Shown here: piece after piece, positions 11,291 through 23,459 of the stretch
How the letters are laid out: every line of letters begins with the position of its first letter
Position numbering within the stretch: the stretch's first letter is position 1
Assembly: GCA_963921195.1 (NCBI GenBank)
Contig: OY992536.1
Location: forward strand, 98,109,550 to 98,173,549
Direction of reading: 5' to 3'
DNA length: 64,000 nucleotides
Origin: Pegoplata infirma
Taxonomy: Eukaryota; Arthropoda; Insecta; Diptera; Anthomyiidae
Position numbers and translations under genes: made by a program
Notes under the pieces: model-generated
Database searches by the model: none
What the model was told of the DNA's origin: nothing
Seen by the model: only the letters and a program-made list of their open reading frames with translations

Positions 11291-11543
11291 TTTTTCTAAT
11301 AAGATATATTCCACCCTATTGCAATATAAATAAGTTCCAAGTGTGTTTGTTTATTTAAAATTAATTTAATTTTGATTAAAGTTTTATGTTGGTGGCCACG
11401 ATTTTTATATTTTAAATAATCAAAATCGTGGGTTTTTCGTTATTACTATTTTTCTTTTAATGATTTTACATGTCTTTACTTTATACATTCATCGCTGTTA
11501 TTTTTTTTTTAGTTCTTCTTAAGATTCTGGAGTACCACATGTA

Positions 11544-13230
11544 TAGGGTGACCATTTTTTTCTGATCCTAAATCAGTACGCCCAAGTTTTTATGTTTTTT
11601 TTTCTAGATATAACTCTCTAAATTTTTTTCTATGAGAAAACACTGATGTTTTTTCAACACTCAAAAAATGTCGGTTAAACTAACTTGACCCCAAGTATTT
11701 AAAAAAACAACTGCGAAAAACAACTGCAAAAAAACTGTTAAAAAACAACAGCAAAAAACAGCTGTTGTCGTTATTATGCAGAAAATTTTGTTGACTTTAA
11801 ACGACTTCATTTGAATGTTTTGATTGTTTCAGTGCAGAAAATATAACAAAATTTCACAGGTTTGAAGAATAAGAAAATCCCTCAGATTTTGAAGTCTTTT
11901 TCCGTCAGTTTTGACAACTTTTCCTGTAAGAACACTTCACAGCTAATAAGCAGGTGTTTTTTTAAGGCCCTGGGCACAGACTAATACAGACTCGACATAA
12001 GTGACAGGTGTCAAAAAAGTAATTCTGAACCATATGGTTAATATTTCTAAATTATTCTACGAATTAGGTTAGAAAGAGAAAACTAATATAACGCGCCATA
12101 AGAAAAATAGATGCCAGATCGGTTTTTGTTGTTTCACTCACTCCTAAGTCGTAGAAAGTGCTGTCATGTTAGCGTAAAACGGACTAAAAACCGCTCTGTT
12201 TACTCCCAAAATCGCTTAGTTTTCCCCATTTTTTCTTGTAAAACTCTACTGTCGAGTCTGTATTTAGTCTTTGCCTCTGGTTTTCTGAACGCTTTTTCGA
12301 AAAAGCTCTGATGACATTACCTAATCTAAGATCTCAGAATCATTTGGATTAATGCAATTTACAAAGATTCTGTGCGCATTTTCATATAAATTTAGGAAGA
12401 TCAAAATAACCTCATGCTCAGATTCATTTTTTGCGTTTGTATGAATTATCTCATTTTCAGACTTAAGTTATAAAAAACAACTCTGACGACTTAGTGTGCA
12501 ATTACAATTCTGGCGTTGGCCTTGAATTTTGCTTGTTTCCATACATTTTGTATGTAGAACAAAATTCAAAGCCAACGCTAGCGTTTTAAAGCCAGAATAG
12601 AATCAATTCTATTTTCTTGGCTTTGCTCTCTCGTGAGTATTTTTTTTTACTTTGGCATTGCCAGTCATTTACAAAAAAAAGGGTTGATTTTGTTTATGAA
12701 ACACATCTTGTTTATGAAACACATCTGGGTATTGCAAAATTATAAGAAAAGTACATATAAAAGAAAGTGAAATATAATTTACCGCCAATTATTATAAAAA
12801 AAAAATACAAGTATCAAAAAAATATCAATTAAAAAACCAAAGCAGTTTTATGTTTCACAGAAAAAAAAATAATTTTCAGGAAAAATTAATTTTTCTTCCA
12901 CCAAATAATTATATTTCTGTTATTCTTTGTGTGTGTGTATACAAACAAACGCCAGAACAAAATTCAAAGCCAAAGCCTTTGTTTAAATCAAAAGCCCTCT
13001 CTTTACACAAAATTCAAAGCCAACGCCAGAATTGTAATTGCACACTTATATTATGGAAATTCAAGTTTTTGTACAGAATTTTCGAATAAAAATTATTTTT
13101 TATGTTGATATGTTCAAAAATCAGTACAATCAGTACATATTTTAAAAAATCAGTACAACGTTTTTTGATCAGTACACGTGATCAAAAATCAGTACATGTA
13201 CTGATCAAATCAGTACGAATGGTCAGCCTA
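11544..13230. mobile_element. hAT-like element with TAGGGTGACCATT end, 1687 bp
   Basis: The left end is TAGGGTGACCATT and the right end AATGGTCAGCCTA. They are flanked by CACATGTA (11536-11543) and AACATGTA (13231-13238), an 8-bp TSD with one mismatch. Sub-terminal AAATCAGTACG / CAGTAC words occur at both ends. The interior holds a Harbinger-like MITE (12494-13045) and an inverted pair around CAGACTCGACA at about 11985 and 12250. No transposase was found. Confidence 0.75.
12494..13045. mobile_element. Harbinger-like MITE, 552 bp, TTA duplication
   Basis: The termini form a long inverted repeat beginning GTGTGCAATTACAATTCTGG, continuing with GCGTTGGC and TTGAATTTTG. They are flanked by TTA (12491-12493 and 13046-13048), matching the 3-bp TWA duplications of PIF/Harbinger elements. 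The terminal unit is also repeated internally, so 12510-12590 alone can fold as a hairpin of about 20 bp. Nested inside the hAT-like element 11544-13230, hence younger than it. Confidence 0.75.
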
Positions 13231-13239
13231 AACATGTAC

Positions 13240-13895
13240 TCAATACTCTCTCATTTCATTCAAACTGTTAAGCGTTGGTGTTTCTTCCTCTTCACCATCA
13301 ATATCATCATCTTTATATGTATTTCTTTTGGGTTTATGCGTTTATTGGTCACGCTGTTGTTGTTGCTGTTGTGTATTTGAATCATGATTCTTATTTGCTC
13401 AAGATTTTGTAATTCTCAAAAGAAAGGGAAAGAAAGAATTTCTTAAGTAATACTTAAGGTTTTTTATATTTGTATTCCATTTTTTTTTTTGGTGGAAATG
13501 ATTTCTGTTGAAATGATTAATTTCATTGGAATTGAAATTGCTTTCGATTTTTACATAAGAAAATGAAATTGTTTCTTGGAAATACTAAAAGCTTTTTTAA
13601 GTTATAGAGAGGTGGTTAATATTTTCCGTTAGTGTAGGTAGAATGCTTCTGATAATTTCAGTAAATCGGCAAGATTTTTGTGATTAAAAGAAATGAGCTG
13701 TTGTTTATAAGAAGTAGAGAAAAATGTGAGGACTCCTCTCCTGCAGGCAGAAGAGCATGATTTAAAATCTGCTGGAATACTCGCCAATGTTTAAGATATG
13801 TGAGAGAAAATACTTTTTTCAGCATCTAAGCTAACATGTGATATCTACTGGAACTCGCAGGGAGAGATAGAAGATATTATGAAACTGAAAATATC
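13240..13895. other. Spacer with short (GTT)n tract
   Basis: GTTGTTGTTGCTGTTG lies near 13354-13370. Otherwise A/T-rich, with no recognised gene or bounded element. Confidence 0.5.
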
Positions 13896-13899
13896 TTAT

Positions 13900-14400
13900 A
13901 AGGGAAGTATCTCAACCCTAATGAACGAATTTGCTTGAAACTTAAAATAAAAAAAGGGTAAAAAAATGTAGATTTTTTTTTAATTTTTCAGCCATTTCTT
14001 TCTAAGAAACTATATGATGTTTCCATATGAAAAGAAAGGTTTTTTCAATGCCTACCTAACGGTGGAATCCTAGCAAAAATTCGGCAGTAGTTTTTTCATG
14101 AAAATGTGTACATTTTGGGGGGTATTTATATGAAGACATAGACCATAGATATCATTGTGAATATGAAATAATCTTTATTATATTTAAGTCGACACGTATT
14201 TTTGTTAAATATTCCTATTAGTTCGGGAGTTATCAAAATTTTCCCGAAGGTCCACATTGTTTTATAAGTGGACAACGAAATTTTTAAACACTGATATGGC
14301 CGATAAGCCGAGATACCCCAACCTTAAAATCGTCTCTTTTATATATATTTAAAGTTTCAAGCAAATCGGTTCGCAAGGGTTGAGATACTTCCCTTGTTAG
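13900..14400. mobile_element. Foldback/TIR element, about 0.5 kb
   Basis: AAGGGAAGTATCTCAACCCT at about 13899-13918, followed by ATTTGCTTGAAACTT, is matched in inverse orientation at about 14350-14395. The arms are about 45-50 bp. Flanking TATCT-type words give no unambiguous TSD. Confidence 0.55.
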
Positions 14401-14820
14401 AGATATCTATATCTGTCTGAAAAGCATAGGATGGAGATAGTGTTTGATGGTCCCACCAACTCTACGTCCATAAAGTTTCAGCAGAAGTCAATTGCAGAAG
14501 CACTTAAGCATTCAGTGTACCTACCTACCTACAGAGATCGGTTATAACTGCCACTAGAGTTGAAATCTCTGGGGATATAATATAACGTAGCAGTGCGATT
14601 TCGATTTAGATAAAAAACACAATACGTTAAAGAGCAAGTTTTAGAGATGTAAGTTATTTTAGTTGAACTAATCCGATCTAAGAGTTAATTCCGCTATTGA
14701 AAAACTCGCTGTGTTCACAAAGAAGACTAAGGTAGATAGGTTTGATCATCCTAAACTAAAGAGAACTGCTTTAGAACTAAGCATTAGGGGATGCAATACA
14801 CCTGGGTGCCATCCTGTACG
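14401..14820. other. Unassigned spacer
   Basis: Mixed sequence with no recognised gene, RNA or repeat boundary. Confidence 0.4.
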
Positions 14821-15470
14821 ATTATTATTATTCAAGGGGTGATCTAGCCCTAACGGCCGGCACTGCGACCCTTATGGGTCTTTTGTGCCAAGATCCATTA
14901 ATCTAATTCGAACTCTGTTCAATGTTCCTAATGAACATTATAACAGAGGATGGAGAAGCTAGCTTTATAGCCGCAGAATTAAGCAATTCTTGTCTTAGAA
15001 CCGTCTTCTGATCCTACATATTGCGCCGCACTCACATAATATGTGTTGCGTTGTTTCCACTTCCTCAAGACAAAGTCGACACAAAGACGATGCACAAAGG
15101 TTTAAATTATGCAATTGATAATTTACCTTATAATGCCCGGTGAGAAAACCTATCAGTAACCTAATGTCACTTTGTGTGTGATAAAGTATACTTCCATATG
15201 ATAATGGCGCGATTAGTGCTTTGGATTGTCGTAGACCTCCTGAATTTTAACACAAGTTTAATAAGTCGGTTCTTTCCAAACCCTTAATTATGCTCGAGAA
15301 GGTGGACCAGTTTACCCCACAATAGGGTTCGGGTCCGGTCATAGGAGTAGTGGACGCATTTCTAGTAAGCTCATCTGCTATCTCATTACCCTCAAAACCT
15401 CTAGGACCACGGATCCAAAATAGAGTAATTTTGTTTCTCCCGGCCAGCTGTCCTGTACGATAAACTTTCC
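14821..15470 (-). pseudogene. LINE 3' end: RNase H C-terminus to 3' tail
   Basis: Minus-strand translation near 15430-15340 gives a segment ending FEGNEIADELTRNAS, the C-terminal signature of LINE RNase H domains. It is followed by a cysteine-rich post-RNase H region and a 3' tail whose plus-strand trace is ATTATTATTATTCAA at 14821. The region 14890-15230 is closely paralleled at 25080-25950. At about 14936 the sequence ATTATAACAGAGGATGG gives the uninterrupted version of the site occupied by a MITE at 25149. Truncated at the 5' side and interrupted by stops. Confidence 0.75.
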
Positions 15471-15900
15471 CAAAAAAAAAAAAAACACTGAGGAAAGTAT
15501 GAAAGAGTCCCTATGAGGATTTTAAACCTGCAATAAAGCTTTCGGAAGAAATCAAGGTCTACAACCGTATATTATCTAATTAATGTATACGGCAAAATAA
15601 GGTCAACGGTAAAAAACGGTATTTTTCCTTGTACCACAAAAAAACCGTTTATGAAAGTCGATGAAATTTCTAGTATTTTAAATGTGTCACTTCGTGTGTG
15701 TACCGGTTGATTTTCGTTATACAGACCAATACCGTTAAAACACTGTTTCAAACGGTATTATCAATCTGGATCTGGATCAGAAAATAGACTATATTTCACT
15801 GCAGACAAATTTTGCCAGAAGCTAAGAAAATGAAGTACCAACTATGGGAAACTGAAAAAAACTCCGTTATAATAGAAAAAAAAAAAAAATGAGGTTAGTT
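15471..15900. other. Unassigned DNA with an A-run and AACGGTATT words
   Basis: Begins with an A-rich run after the LINE fragment. AAAACGGTATT / AAACGGTATTATC words recur, some inverted. No gene is recognised. Confidence 0.4.
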
Positions 15901-15904
15901 TGGG

Positions 15905-16585
15905 GTACATGCTTTGGAATGTGCTCCGGAATGTAAAGACATTAGAACATCTTTGCTACTTCCGGACAAATGTTTAGTCAAGACACTTGGAGTCGTGCGC
16001 CATAAATATTTCCGTAGATGGTCTAACAGTTTATAAGGCACTGGTATCTAAATCGTTAAAATCGGATTGGCTAGGTTAGGTTGTAACTGGCTTTACGTCG
16101 GTAATAGGGGTTTCAACATCCGACAAATCAGAAAAATTGTGCAGTTCCCTAGATCCCAGTTAAGCAAGTCTATGAATAGAAGTGCCGAAAATGGCAGTTA
16201 AATGTTCAATAGTTTCCAACTCCACCTCATCCATTTAACTCCAGCAAAAGTCATTTGACGGTACATTTAACAGCTCAACGTGCTTTCCTATGAGGTAGTG
16301 TCCGGTAATTACCGCAACCGTCGTCGAAATCTCTCCTTTTGGAAGTGATATCAGCTCACTTGTGCGCTTCAGATTAAGAGAAGCTCAAATCTATGACAAG
16401 AAAGTGCCGGAAAATGGCAGATAAAATTTTCGATACAGATACAAATTTTGGAATGTGCTCCGATCGTCTTTATATTAGGACATCTTTGCTACTTCCGGAC
16501 AAACGTTTAGTTAAGAGCCTTGGAGTCGTGCGCCATAAATATTTCCGTAGATGGTCTTTCAGCTTAGAAGGCACTGGTATCCATA
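15905..16585 (-). pseudogene. Tandemly duplicated LINE 3'-end block
   Basis: A block with GGAATGTGCTCCG, TTTGCTACTTCCGGACAAA and CGCCATAAATATTTCCGTAG occurs at 15912-16023 and again at 16447-16560, about 535 bp apart. Each is followed on the plus strand by the LINE 3' end (GGTTGTAA, GGCTTTACG, then the post-RNase H region with GTCCGGTAAT and GATATCAGCTCACTTGTG). The period shows a local tandem duplication, not two independent insertions. No complete frame remains. Confidence 0.65.
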
Positions 16586-18050
16586 GGTTGTAATTGGCTT
16601 TACGTAATAGGGTCCCATCCGTTAAACCAAATTGAGATCCTTATGAAACTCCTAAGATATTGAATTTCGACATCCGACATATCAGAAAGAGTGTGCAGTT
16701 CCTTAAATCCCAGTGAAGCAAGTCTATGAATAAAAAGTGCCGAAAATGGCAGATCAAATTTTCTATAGTTTCCAACTCCTTCTCATCCATGTAACTCCGG
16801 CAAAAGTTATTTGACGACACATTTAAACGATGAGCGTGTTTTCCTATAAGACAGTGTCCGGTAATAACAACAACCACTGTCGAAATCTCTCCTTTTGAAA
16901 GCGATATCAGCTCACTTGTGCACTGCTGATTAAGAGAAAGCCATATCTGTCGTGTAGTTCACGTCCATCCATGTGCCCATCTCTGATTAGTTTCCGTCGC
17001 AGGACAAAGCCGTAGATCTAGCTTACAAGTTTCTAGAGGCATATCAACACGTTCCAATTCTGTTGCAACCTGTCAGGAAGTTCCCAGTCTTCCAAGCTCA
17101 TCGGGTTTATAACATCGGGTTTATATCTGTGCCCATATTATCTGGCACCCATATTAGTCGTATGTCAAACTGCTTGGCCATCTCATTTAAAGACGTGCAT
17201 CAAATAAGAGCAGATGCTGTTTTTAGAAACATTGACTCCAGGAACCTGATTGCGGCTTGACTGCCAAAATAGATGTTGACTGCGGTTGTTGGCAAGGCAT
17301 TGCAACTTAACCAGTCAGCCACAACCTTTATTGCCAGCATCTCTGCCTAGTAAATACTGCAATTATCTGGCAATCTTTTAGTCGGGCACAGCCCAAGCTC
17401 TTCTAAATAGACTACAAAGCCCACTTGTTCATGTGGCTTCGATCCATTTGTTTAGAAATTTATAGACGCTCCACTACCTGGAATGACCCTTATCCAACAC
17501 TCCCTGGATGGTTTCATAGTAGAAAAGTGGCGCTCAAAAAGGCTTATAGGAGGAGCACAGTACACATTTTGTGGTAGTTTTATCTTGATCAAGATTGAGT
17601 TATGGTCACAATCGCTGCTCTTCCATTGCAGTGTGCAGACGTTGCCCCCTATTGCCTACCCAATATACGTAGTACGAAGACCTCGTAAAAAATAGATTCT
17701 AATTAGTGTCTACACAACTCTGTGAAGCGGAGTACAATGAGTTGTTGTTAAAACGATGCAAATTTTTTTCCAATTTATTTTTCCGTGTATTTGATTTAGT
17801 TCTCGACTACTATACTTCCTTGCATACGCAGTCTTCCTTGTCGTTTCCTTACTTTAAGGATTAAAATTCAGCTTTCTGCTGGAAATGCCACAAAACACAT
17901 GACTTTATTGGAGAAGAAAATGCCAAAACCATCTAGAGAAATAGGATTATGTTCAGGAAAATTGTACTTACTTGCCAAAAGAACAAGGTGCGTTTTACAT
18001 GAATTGACTGCCCGATCTAGCAAAAAGTCTTCAGCATAACGAAATTGATC
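16586..18050 (-). pseudogene. Decayed LINE: RNase H and 3' end
   Basis: On the minus strand, about 17470-17060 resembles the RNase H domain: a TNGS variant of the usual TDGS start, then EELGL, then an AEM/AEI-like helix in which a stop-equivalent interrupts the frame. At 16877-16641 there is a post-RNase H segment with VITGHCLIGKHAHRL and CRSYMDEKELETIE. Upstream, 18000-17880 weakly matches the RT C-terminus of the 19.6-23.5 kb copy. Multiple frame breaks; not functional. Confidence 0.7.
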
Positions 18051-19185
18051 TTAGGACAATCCAAAATCCAAACAACTCCAATTTAAATAAGTTAACTGTA
18101 ACTAACGTTTGATAGTCCCAATTATTCCAATAATTTCTTTGAGTCTTGCACTTATAAGTTCTGCTTTAAATTGTATGAAAAATGATAGTATGTCGCCGAA
18201 AGAAAATGTTTGTTTTATCAATTAAATATTTTTTTTTTGTTTTTGTAAAGTTAAAAGTTGGTGTTGTGATTTTTTTTTGTTTTGGCCTTTAAATTAAAAA
18301 CAAGTTCGTTTAGATGTTGTCTTCAATCAAACTCAACATGTTCAAAATCTCACATACGTACTCGTATGTAGGACTGACTCTGACTACCTATCCTATGTGT
18401 TTGTATTGTTGAAAGAAACATTTTACAAACATACAACATGTTGTTGTCCGTAGTATGTTGGATGTTTGTTAAATGAATAAAGTATAAAAAATTAACCCAA
18501 TTATGTCCATGAGCAATGTAATCAAAGTGGACAACAAGAAAAAACAAAAAAAAAAAAAAAAATCGGCCGCAATAGCAGCATTACATATAATTCCAAAAAC
18601 AACAGCAACATTCAAACATACTTACATACATGCTATATAATGTAGCACACTTTAGGAATGGAACATTTATTACAAACAATTCAAGTTTCAAGTCGAACAG
18701 TGATACCACAGACGACTGACTCTATACATACTCGTCCATACTAACAACCTGATCAGAGTCATTTTTATTTTGAGATCAACAACTCTATTGTACGAGGGTT
18801 GTATGGTAATTTAGGGAAAAAAATTCAAATATTATATTATTATTCATATTATTCAAGTTGCCAATACAGTTTGTGATGATTGCAAATATGTTTTTAGATC
18901 CAGTTTATCTTAAGATCACGACGGATTACAATATGTCAGTTTCAGTTCACGTAAAATTCCGTATCTACGGCCAACATGATCCTCGGATATTTATTGTGAT
19001 GCATGTGCTATCTTTGGGTCCTCGAAGTTTTCGGCCACCACGACGTACGTAAATTCTCTTAAAAAGAAATCCTTGTTTGACTTGGTATCCCAAACGGTGT
19101 CCCTTATGCGAACGATTGCATTGTGTTGATGTTAATGATGATGTAGATACAAACCCAAGGAGGTGCAAATACTAAGGCCTGATCC
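18051..19185. other. A/T-rich DNA, no feature recognised
   Basis: Includes a long A-run at about 18541-18562. Short open frames show no recognisable domain. Confidence 0.5.
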
Positions 19186-19189
19186 TATT

Positions 19190-19620
19190 AAACCCGTACT
19201 AGCCAAACTCACCAGATTGAATACTTAATAATCTTGTTTTCAAGATTAAGGTATGCCAAAATAAGCTACCACCTAGATCACATTAACAGTCTGCTCACTA
19301 TTACTGAGCAGACAGCAGAATGTGCATTTGATTCACTTCATCACTTTGCCATATGGAAGGCGATGCATACAAAGGAAAACCAAGGATCCGTCTTAGCCCC
19401 CTTGCTATTCAATATCGTAGTTGATGTTATAATGAGTCAATCTGTGAATCATATTCATGGAATTACAATGGGCGTGACTGGTAGACTTACAGATCTACTT
19501 AGACAATGCCGACCACATCTGTTTATTGTCAACTGGAAGATGCCACAACCTTTTGTTGCTTGGCCAGTATTTTCGCTGCTTCTGGTGGGTGCAACGAATA
19601 TATTCAAAACAGACTGACAA
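19190..19620 (+). pseudogene. Reverse transcriptase fragment, plus strand
   Basis: Around 19375-19430 the translation contains NQGSVLAPLLFNIVVDVIM, the conserved (R)QGSVLxPLLFN block of non-LTR RTs. A leucine- and histidine-rich stretch precedes it. The catalytic YxDD block is not visible downstream. Orientation is opposite to the LINE that follows. Too short to name a clade. Confidence 0.5.
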
Positions 19621-20550
19621 AGGCTAATACCGATAATACCATGGTAGGTTAGGTTGTAAGTGGCTGCTCCGTTGTACGTAAACTCTGAGGTCCATTGTGA
19701 TACCACGGGACTGTAATAGGTTTCCATACTGGTGCCTGCCGTTAAACCAATTTGAGCTTCTTGTGAAACTTCTAAGATATTGAATTTTGATATCTGACAA
19801 ATCAGAAAGATCGTGCAGCTCCCTAAATTCCAGTGAAGCGAGTCTCTGACCAGAAGTACCGGACAATAGCAGATGAAGTGTTCAATAGTTTCCAACTCCT
19901 CTTAATCCATATAACTCCGGAAAAATTCATATAACGGCACATTAAACCACTCTGCATACTTCCCTATAAAACAGTGTCCGGTAATTACAGCAACCACTAT
20001 CGAAATCTCTCCTCTTGGAAGCGATATCAGCTCACTTGTGTGCCTCTGATTAAGAGAGTCTGTCGTGTTGTCCCACACGTCTCTCCATTTCCCACTTATG
20101 AATAGTCTCCGTCGCGGAACAAAGCCGTAGATTTTGCTTGCTAGTTTCTAGAGGCATACCAACACATTCCAATTCTCTTGGAACCTATAAGGTAGTTCCC
20201 CGCCTTGCAAGCTCATCGGCTTTGCAATTCCCTGGAATGTCTCTGTTCCCTGGGACCTATATGAGTTTTATATCAAAGTGCTTGGCCATCTCATTTAAAG
20301 GCGTGCAGTAGTTAAGTGTAGATCTTGTTTTCAGAAACATGGACTCCAGAGACTTGACCGCGGCTTGACTGTGCGAATAGATGTTGACTGCGGTTGTAGA
20401 CAAGACATTGCAACTCAACCAGTCAGCCACTTTCTTTATTGCCAGTATCTCTGCCTGGTAAACACGGCAATGATATGGCAATCTTCGAGCCAGGCTCAAT
20501 CCAAGCTCTTCCGAATAGACTTCGAAGCCCACTTGCTCGTGCAGCCTCGA

Positions 20551-20614
20551 TCCATCTGTATAAAAATTTAGGGTGGATCCATTCCATCTGTATAAAAATT
20601 TAGGGTGGATCCAT
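20551..20614. repeat. 32-bp tandem duplication inside the RNase H coding region
   Basis: The unit starting TCCATCTGTATAAAAATTTA occupies 20551-20582 and is repeated exactly at 20583-20614. It duplicates codons around the RNase H FYTDG motif and shifts the frame, because 32 is not a multiple of 3. Confidence 0.9.
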
Positions 20615-21293
20615 TACTTGGAATGCGCCACATCCAAGACTCTCTGGATGGTATCGTAGTTGTAAAGTGGCGCTCAAAAAGGCTCATAGAGGGTGCACAG
20701 TCCACATTTTGTGGTATTGTTATCTTTTTCAAGATCGCGCTATGGCCACAATCGCTGCTCCTCCATTGCAGCGTGCTATTAAGCCGAATTGCCGACGTAG
20801 CCACATACTGCCTACCCAATATGTCCAATGGTATCAGGTGAAGGAGGATTTCTAATGCAGCCGCAGGTGTAGTACGAAGAGTACCAGTCATGCACATCGA
20901 CGCCATTCTCTACACCTTCGTGATAAAGATACAGTTCGCTTTTGTTTCTAAATCAGGCCACCAGACAATGATTCCATATAGCAGAATTGGACGCCCCACT
21001 GCTGTATAGATCTAATAAACGACTTGAGGGCTAAAATCCCATCGTTTTCCAATGGCGCTTTTACAGAAATATAAAGCAATGGTTGTTTTTCTAACCCGTT
21101 CCTCAATATTACAACTGAAATTCCACTTCCTATCTAGAAATACTCCAAGATACTTGGCTCCATCTGAGAAGGTGATTTCAGTGCCATCCAGAGAAATAGG
21201 ATCAAAAGCAGGAATCTCATTCTTCCTTGTAAACAAAACAAGCTCTGTTTTACTTGGATTAACTCCTACACCATAGTCTCTTGCCCCCGTAGG

Positions 21294-21493
21294 CTAGTTG
21301 GTAGCGTGCTAGCCTTTCAACGTGGGGGTCGTGGGTTCGATTCCCGCCAGAACCCTTGGTTTTTTTCACTACAACGAGACGACGGTCATTGTTACCAGTT
21401 ATCGGTTAGGGTGAATTTATTAAAAATGAGTTGTAAATAAATGGAAAGAATAAATAAAAATAATTGATCAAGTGATCAAAACTATTATTATTA
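21294..21493 (+). mobile_element. tRNA-derived SINE inserted in LINE RT
   Basis: Head CCCCGTAGGCTAGTTGGTAG, B box GGTTCGATTCC, body CACTACAACGAGACGAC, tail TGATCAAGTGATCA then (ATT)n. A short direct repeat TTGCCC flanks it (21291-21296 and 21494-21499). Rejoining the flanks restores continuity of the LINE reading across this point (Lys-Trp-Ala on one side, Arg-Asp-Tyr on the other), which confirms the insertion point. Confidence 0.85.
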
Positions 21494-22990
21494 TTGCCCA
21501 TTTAGACAGATCTTTCAGAGAACCCTGAAGAATGTCCCTCAATGTTGGCAGATGCTTTCCCTTTACCGATAGCGCGACATTGTCACCATATGCGACAACA
21601 TGACAACCACGTGTTTCTAGAGATAGCATTGAATTCAGTTCCAGGTTCCAAAGAAGCGGCGCAAGAACACCTCTTTGTGGTTTGCCCCTATTGACAAATA
21701 GAGATATGACAGACACTCCCAATTCAGAAGTTATACGTCTATTGGCAAGTAGATTTTCCACAACTAAAATGATCCCGCGCTTCACTTCCAGACCAGACAA
21801 TGTCACAACTATCGAGTCTGGAATGACATTATTTAAAGCCCCCTCACCATAGAAAGAATGGTCACCATAATGTACTCCTTTACCGAAAGTGATTTCTCGA
21901 TGGTACCAACGAGCTCATGAGGAGCTGTTTCCGTTGATAAACCCTTGCTGTATGCATGTTGCATTGTCGAAAGCAACCTCGGATCAATCACTCTACGCAA
22001 GTCTACCATTCGTTCCATTGTCTTTAACAAAAAAGAAACCAGACTAATTGGTCCGAAATCCTTCGAAGCTGTGCGACAAATTTTTTCCCAGCCTTTGGGA
22101 TAAAGACGACTCTGGTATCCCTCCACTTTAAATGAATATACGACCAGTTATTGCATGCTGTGTATAGATTATACAGCCAAGGGGCTATATAGTCCTACAC
22201 TTGCTGCATATCAGCCGGGATATAATCAGGTCCAGGGGACAGGGCCTGAAGCTTTTAATCGCCCAGATTAATGTTGGCATATTAATTATTTCCGAAGCAA
22301 TTTCAAATGCTTCGGCGTCCGAACGTTCCAAAGCGTTAAACGGTGTCTTGGAAATGCCCGGAAAATGCGTGCTTAGACGGAGATCCAGCGACTCTCCACT
22401 GTAAGAAGACCACACCCAATTAGGATCCTTTAGGTATTACAGGGTTCAAGGAGAATAAGCCAGAACTTTGCGAATCCTGAATGCCTCAGATATGTTTCCA
22501 CAGAAGTTTTTCCAAGAATCACATTTGGTAATTCTGATCATCTTCTTATAACTCTTATTTTGCAGCCTGTATGCAGACCAGTCTTCGTCCTCTCTTGAAG
22601 ATTTTGCTTTATTAAAGAGGAATCTCTGCTCGTCTGCAACTCATTTGATCACCAAGGTGGTTTTATTTTACCCCTAGGCTTTGTAGAAGGGCAAGACGCA
22701 TCCAGGGACCTATCACAAACATTTGTTATATGGTCAATCAGTCAGTCAATTTCCGCCAAACTATGCGGTTCAGATAAGGGTACTTCATCCGAAAGCAAAG
22801 AAGAAGTTTTCCTATATTTTATCCAGTTTTTTCTGCTCAGATTTCTAGAGACTGTCTCAACCGGGCCACGCTTCCTGAGTAAAAACTCAATGTAGCGATG
22901 ATCTGAGAAAGAATGTTCTTCCAAAACTCTCTAGTCATCAATTCTATCACACAATGTATCTGAACAAGTGTTACGTCAAGAACCAGGAGG

Positions 22991-23194
22991 CCCCCGTAGG
23001 CTAGTTGGTAGCGTGCTAGCCTTTGAACGTGGGGGTCGTGGGTTCGATTTCCACCAGAACCCTTGATTTTTTCGCTACAACCAGACGACGGTCATTGTTA
23101 CCAGTTCTCGGTTAGGTTGAATTTATAATAAATGAGTTGTAAATAAATAGAAAAGAATAAATAAAAATAATTGATCATGTGATCAAAACTATTT
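22991..23194 (+). mobile_element. tRNA-derived SINE inserted in LINE endonuclease region
   Basis: Same family: CCCCGTAGGCTAGTTGGTAG, GGTTCGATTTCC (B box with one change), TTTCGCTACAACCAGACGAC, TGATCATGTGATCA. An imperfect 14-bp pair (TTACGTCAAGAACC before, TTACATCAAAAACC after) may be the TSD, although six bases separate the first from the SINE start. Confidence 0.8.
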
Positions 23195-23459
23195 TTACAT
23201 CAAAAACCTCTTTCCGCGTACTTGTAACGAAAGTTGGTTCACTAACCCTATTACAAATATACAGGTTAGTGCTTAACAAAAACTCCAAAAGTGACTCGCC
23301 TCTATCATTTGTGTCTGTACTTCCCCATATCGAATGATGTACATTAGCATCACAGCGCACTACTAACTGGTGTCCCCTTGATTCAGACTTCCGAATTAGA
23401 CCGCCAACCTTTAGAAAAATACGCAGAGGCGAGCCAAATAAACTTCCCATCAAGCTTAA

